Positions 13,464 to 14,256 of a stretch of DNA of 14,256 nucleotides are shown here, one piece after another (the first letter of the stretch is position 1; the number at the start of each line of letters is the position of its first letter). This DNA is from Spirochaetaceae bacterium (lineage in GTDB: Bacteria > Spirochaetota > Spirochaetia > Treponematales > Breznakiellaceae). The translations under genes and the position numbers were made by a program. The DNA lies in NCBI GenBank assembly GCA_031279965.1, contig JAITHM010000095.1:1-14256 (forward strand), written 5' to 3'. The notes beneath the pieces are model-generated. The model ran no database searches, had not been told where the DNA came from, and saw only the letters and a program-made list of their open reading frames with translations.

Positions 13464-14256
13464 CTACTTGATGCAGAACGCGGGGGCGAGGCCGAGCACC
13501 GTATTCGCAATGTTGCTGGTGACACTGCCGTTGGTGTAGACATTACCAAAGTAAGACGAGGAGCTGGAATCGGGCGAAGCGAGCCACCACTCGTTAGCCC
13601 CCGCGCCGCTCTTCTTCCGGCTGTCGCTATCATGATACGCGCTCAGCCTTCCCTGGTTCCCGCTTGTTTCCCCGCCGTACTCGTATCCGAATGCTTCGTA
13701 GACCGTTGGCAGGAAGACCTTGTCCTGCAGCGACTCGATGCTGCCGCCGTATTTCGCGCCAATCACGCGCATCGGAGCCCAGAACACATCCTCCGGCACA
13801 CCGGCGTTCACAAGCCCCGTGTAAAAGTTCCCGCTTCCCGTAGCGCCGCCCACAGGCGTTAGGTACCTGCGCAGCTCGGTTTCGCCATAGCTGACGTTGG
13901 CGTTTAAGTGCATCCTGCGCGTCGTCACGATCTTCTCAAACTGAAACACCAAAAGCGCACCCGGCGTGTTGAGATTCTTACCGGCATACGGATTTATCCC
14001 CACCACCTTCACTTTCTGATCGGCAAGGCCCGTAATAGCGGTTCCCTGGCTGTTGTATACAGCCACCGAAAGACTCGGCAGTATCACGTAGTCGCCTATC
14101 TTAATCGCCCCAACCGACATCGTGGTTCCGGAGCCGTCCTGTTTCGGCGTGGTTCTAAGATACGCCGCAACCGCGTTAAACGTCGCCGCTACACCGGTCG
14201 TTCCAAACTTGGTCGCAAGATTGGTATTGTCGGGAAGCCATATCGCGTAAAGGGTA
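13464..14256 (-). CDS. DUF6273 surface protein, C-terminal part (5' end beyond the window)
   Basis: At least 264 residues, open to the right edge with no stop. A Met codon at 14120 is internal, because the frame continues upstream and encodes recognisable sequence. The visible N-terminus reads LYAIWLPDNT, the usual ending of an InlB B-type (Listeria-Bacteroides) repeat, so one or more such repeats probably precede. Next comes LATKFGTTGVAATFNAVAAY, then a DUF6273 domain: IKIGDYVILPSL, RRMHLNANVSYGETELRRYL, DVFWAPMRVIGA, LQDKVFLPTVYEAFGYE, NEWWLASPDSSSSSYFGNVY and the closing LAPAFCIK. The combination indicates a secreted or surface-anchored protein; the binding target is unknown. The WWLASP...PAF layout resembles C-type-lectin/formylglycine-enzyme folds, which is inference. 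It is followed downstream by the inverted heptamers and hairpin. Confidence 0.85.
   Translation of the reverse strand, partial: TLYAIWLPDNTNLATKFGTTGVAATFNAVAAYLRTTPKQDGSGTTMSVGAIKIGDYVILPSLSVAVYNSQGTAITGLADQKVKVVGINPYAGKNLNTPGALLVFQFEKIVTTRRMHLNANVSYGETELRRYLTPVGGATGSGNFYTGLVNAGVPEDVFWAPMRVIGAKYGGSIESLQDKVFLPTVYEAFGYEYGGETSGNQGRLSAYHDSDSRKKSGAGANEWWLASPDSSSSSYFGNVYTNGSVTSNIANTVLGLAPAFCIK

Noticed and set aside
13464..13610. Diversity-generating retroelement variable region at the end of the DUF6273 gene, with the hairpin as its downstream structure
   Set aside because: No reverse transcriptase, accessory gene or template repeat is in the window, and the segment is not clearly enriched in AAC/AAT codons. 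It remains worth a genome search.

Overview
The window looks like part of a spirochaete chromosome, most likely a gut or host-associated Treponema. The clues are a lipoprotein with a relaxed lipobox, a glycine-rich ALK-type surface domain, a DUF6273 protein preceded by an InlB-type repeat tail, long TPR proteins, a very large hybrid histidine kinase with four membrane segments, heptamer junk-like repeats, and a tRNA without an encoded CCA. This placement is inferred from content, not from a database match. Base composition is moderate and even, and no phage, insertion sequence, CRISPR array or toxin-antitoxin module is visible.

Layout. At 1-1783 a 16-base poly-C tract lies just upstream of a glycine-rich lipoprotein gene. 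sdaAA (L-serine dehydratase alpha subunit, + strand) follows at 1882-2763 and converges on a two-gene minus-strand operon of TPR proteins (2768-4304). A tRNA-Leu(CAG) with a strong promoter (4436-4557, -) is divergent from a + strand operon: hybrid histidine kinase (4664-8473), larB (to 9224) and nadK (9232-10056). nadK converges stop-to-stop with a second minus-strand operon, read from 12580 downward: PhoB/OmpR-type response regulator, GNAT acetyltransferase, Xer tyrosine recombinase. Divergent from the response regulator is a PrsW-like intramembrane protease gene (12648-13304). The right end holds an array of 7-bp repeats, a long imperfect hairpin, and the 3' part of a DUF6273 surface-protein gene running off the edge.

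How the genes fit together. Most are housekeeping or signalling: serine catabolism to pyruvate, NADP supply, nickel-pincer cofactor synthesis, chromosome dimer resolution, and two signalling proteins that are not adjacent partners. The two ends carry likely surface proteins, each beside simple-sequence DNA, which is where variation between strains is most likely. Several + strand genes (sdaAA, the kinase, the PrsW-like gene) lack a Shine-Dalgarno site and have a -10-like hexamer right before the start codon, suggesting leaderless or near-leaderless mRNAs. I did not find an obviously new multi-gene system. The best leads are the poly-C tract, the heptamer/hairpin element, the possible CTG start of larB and the leaderless starts.
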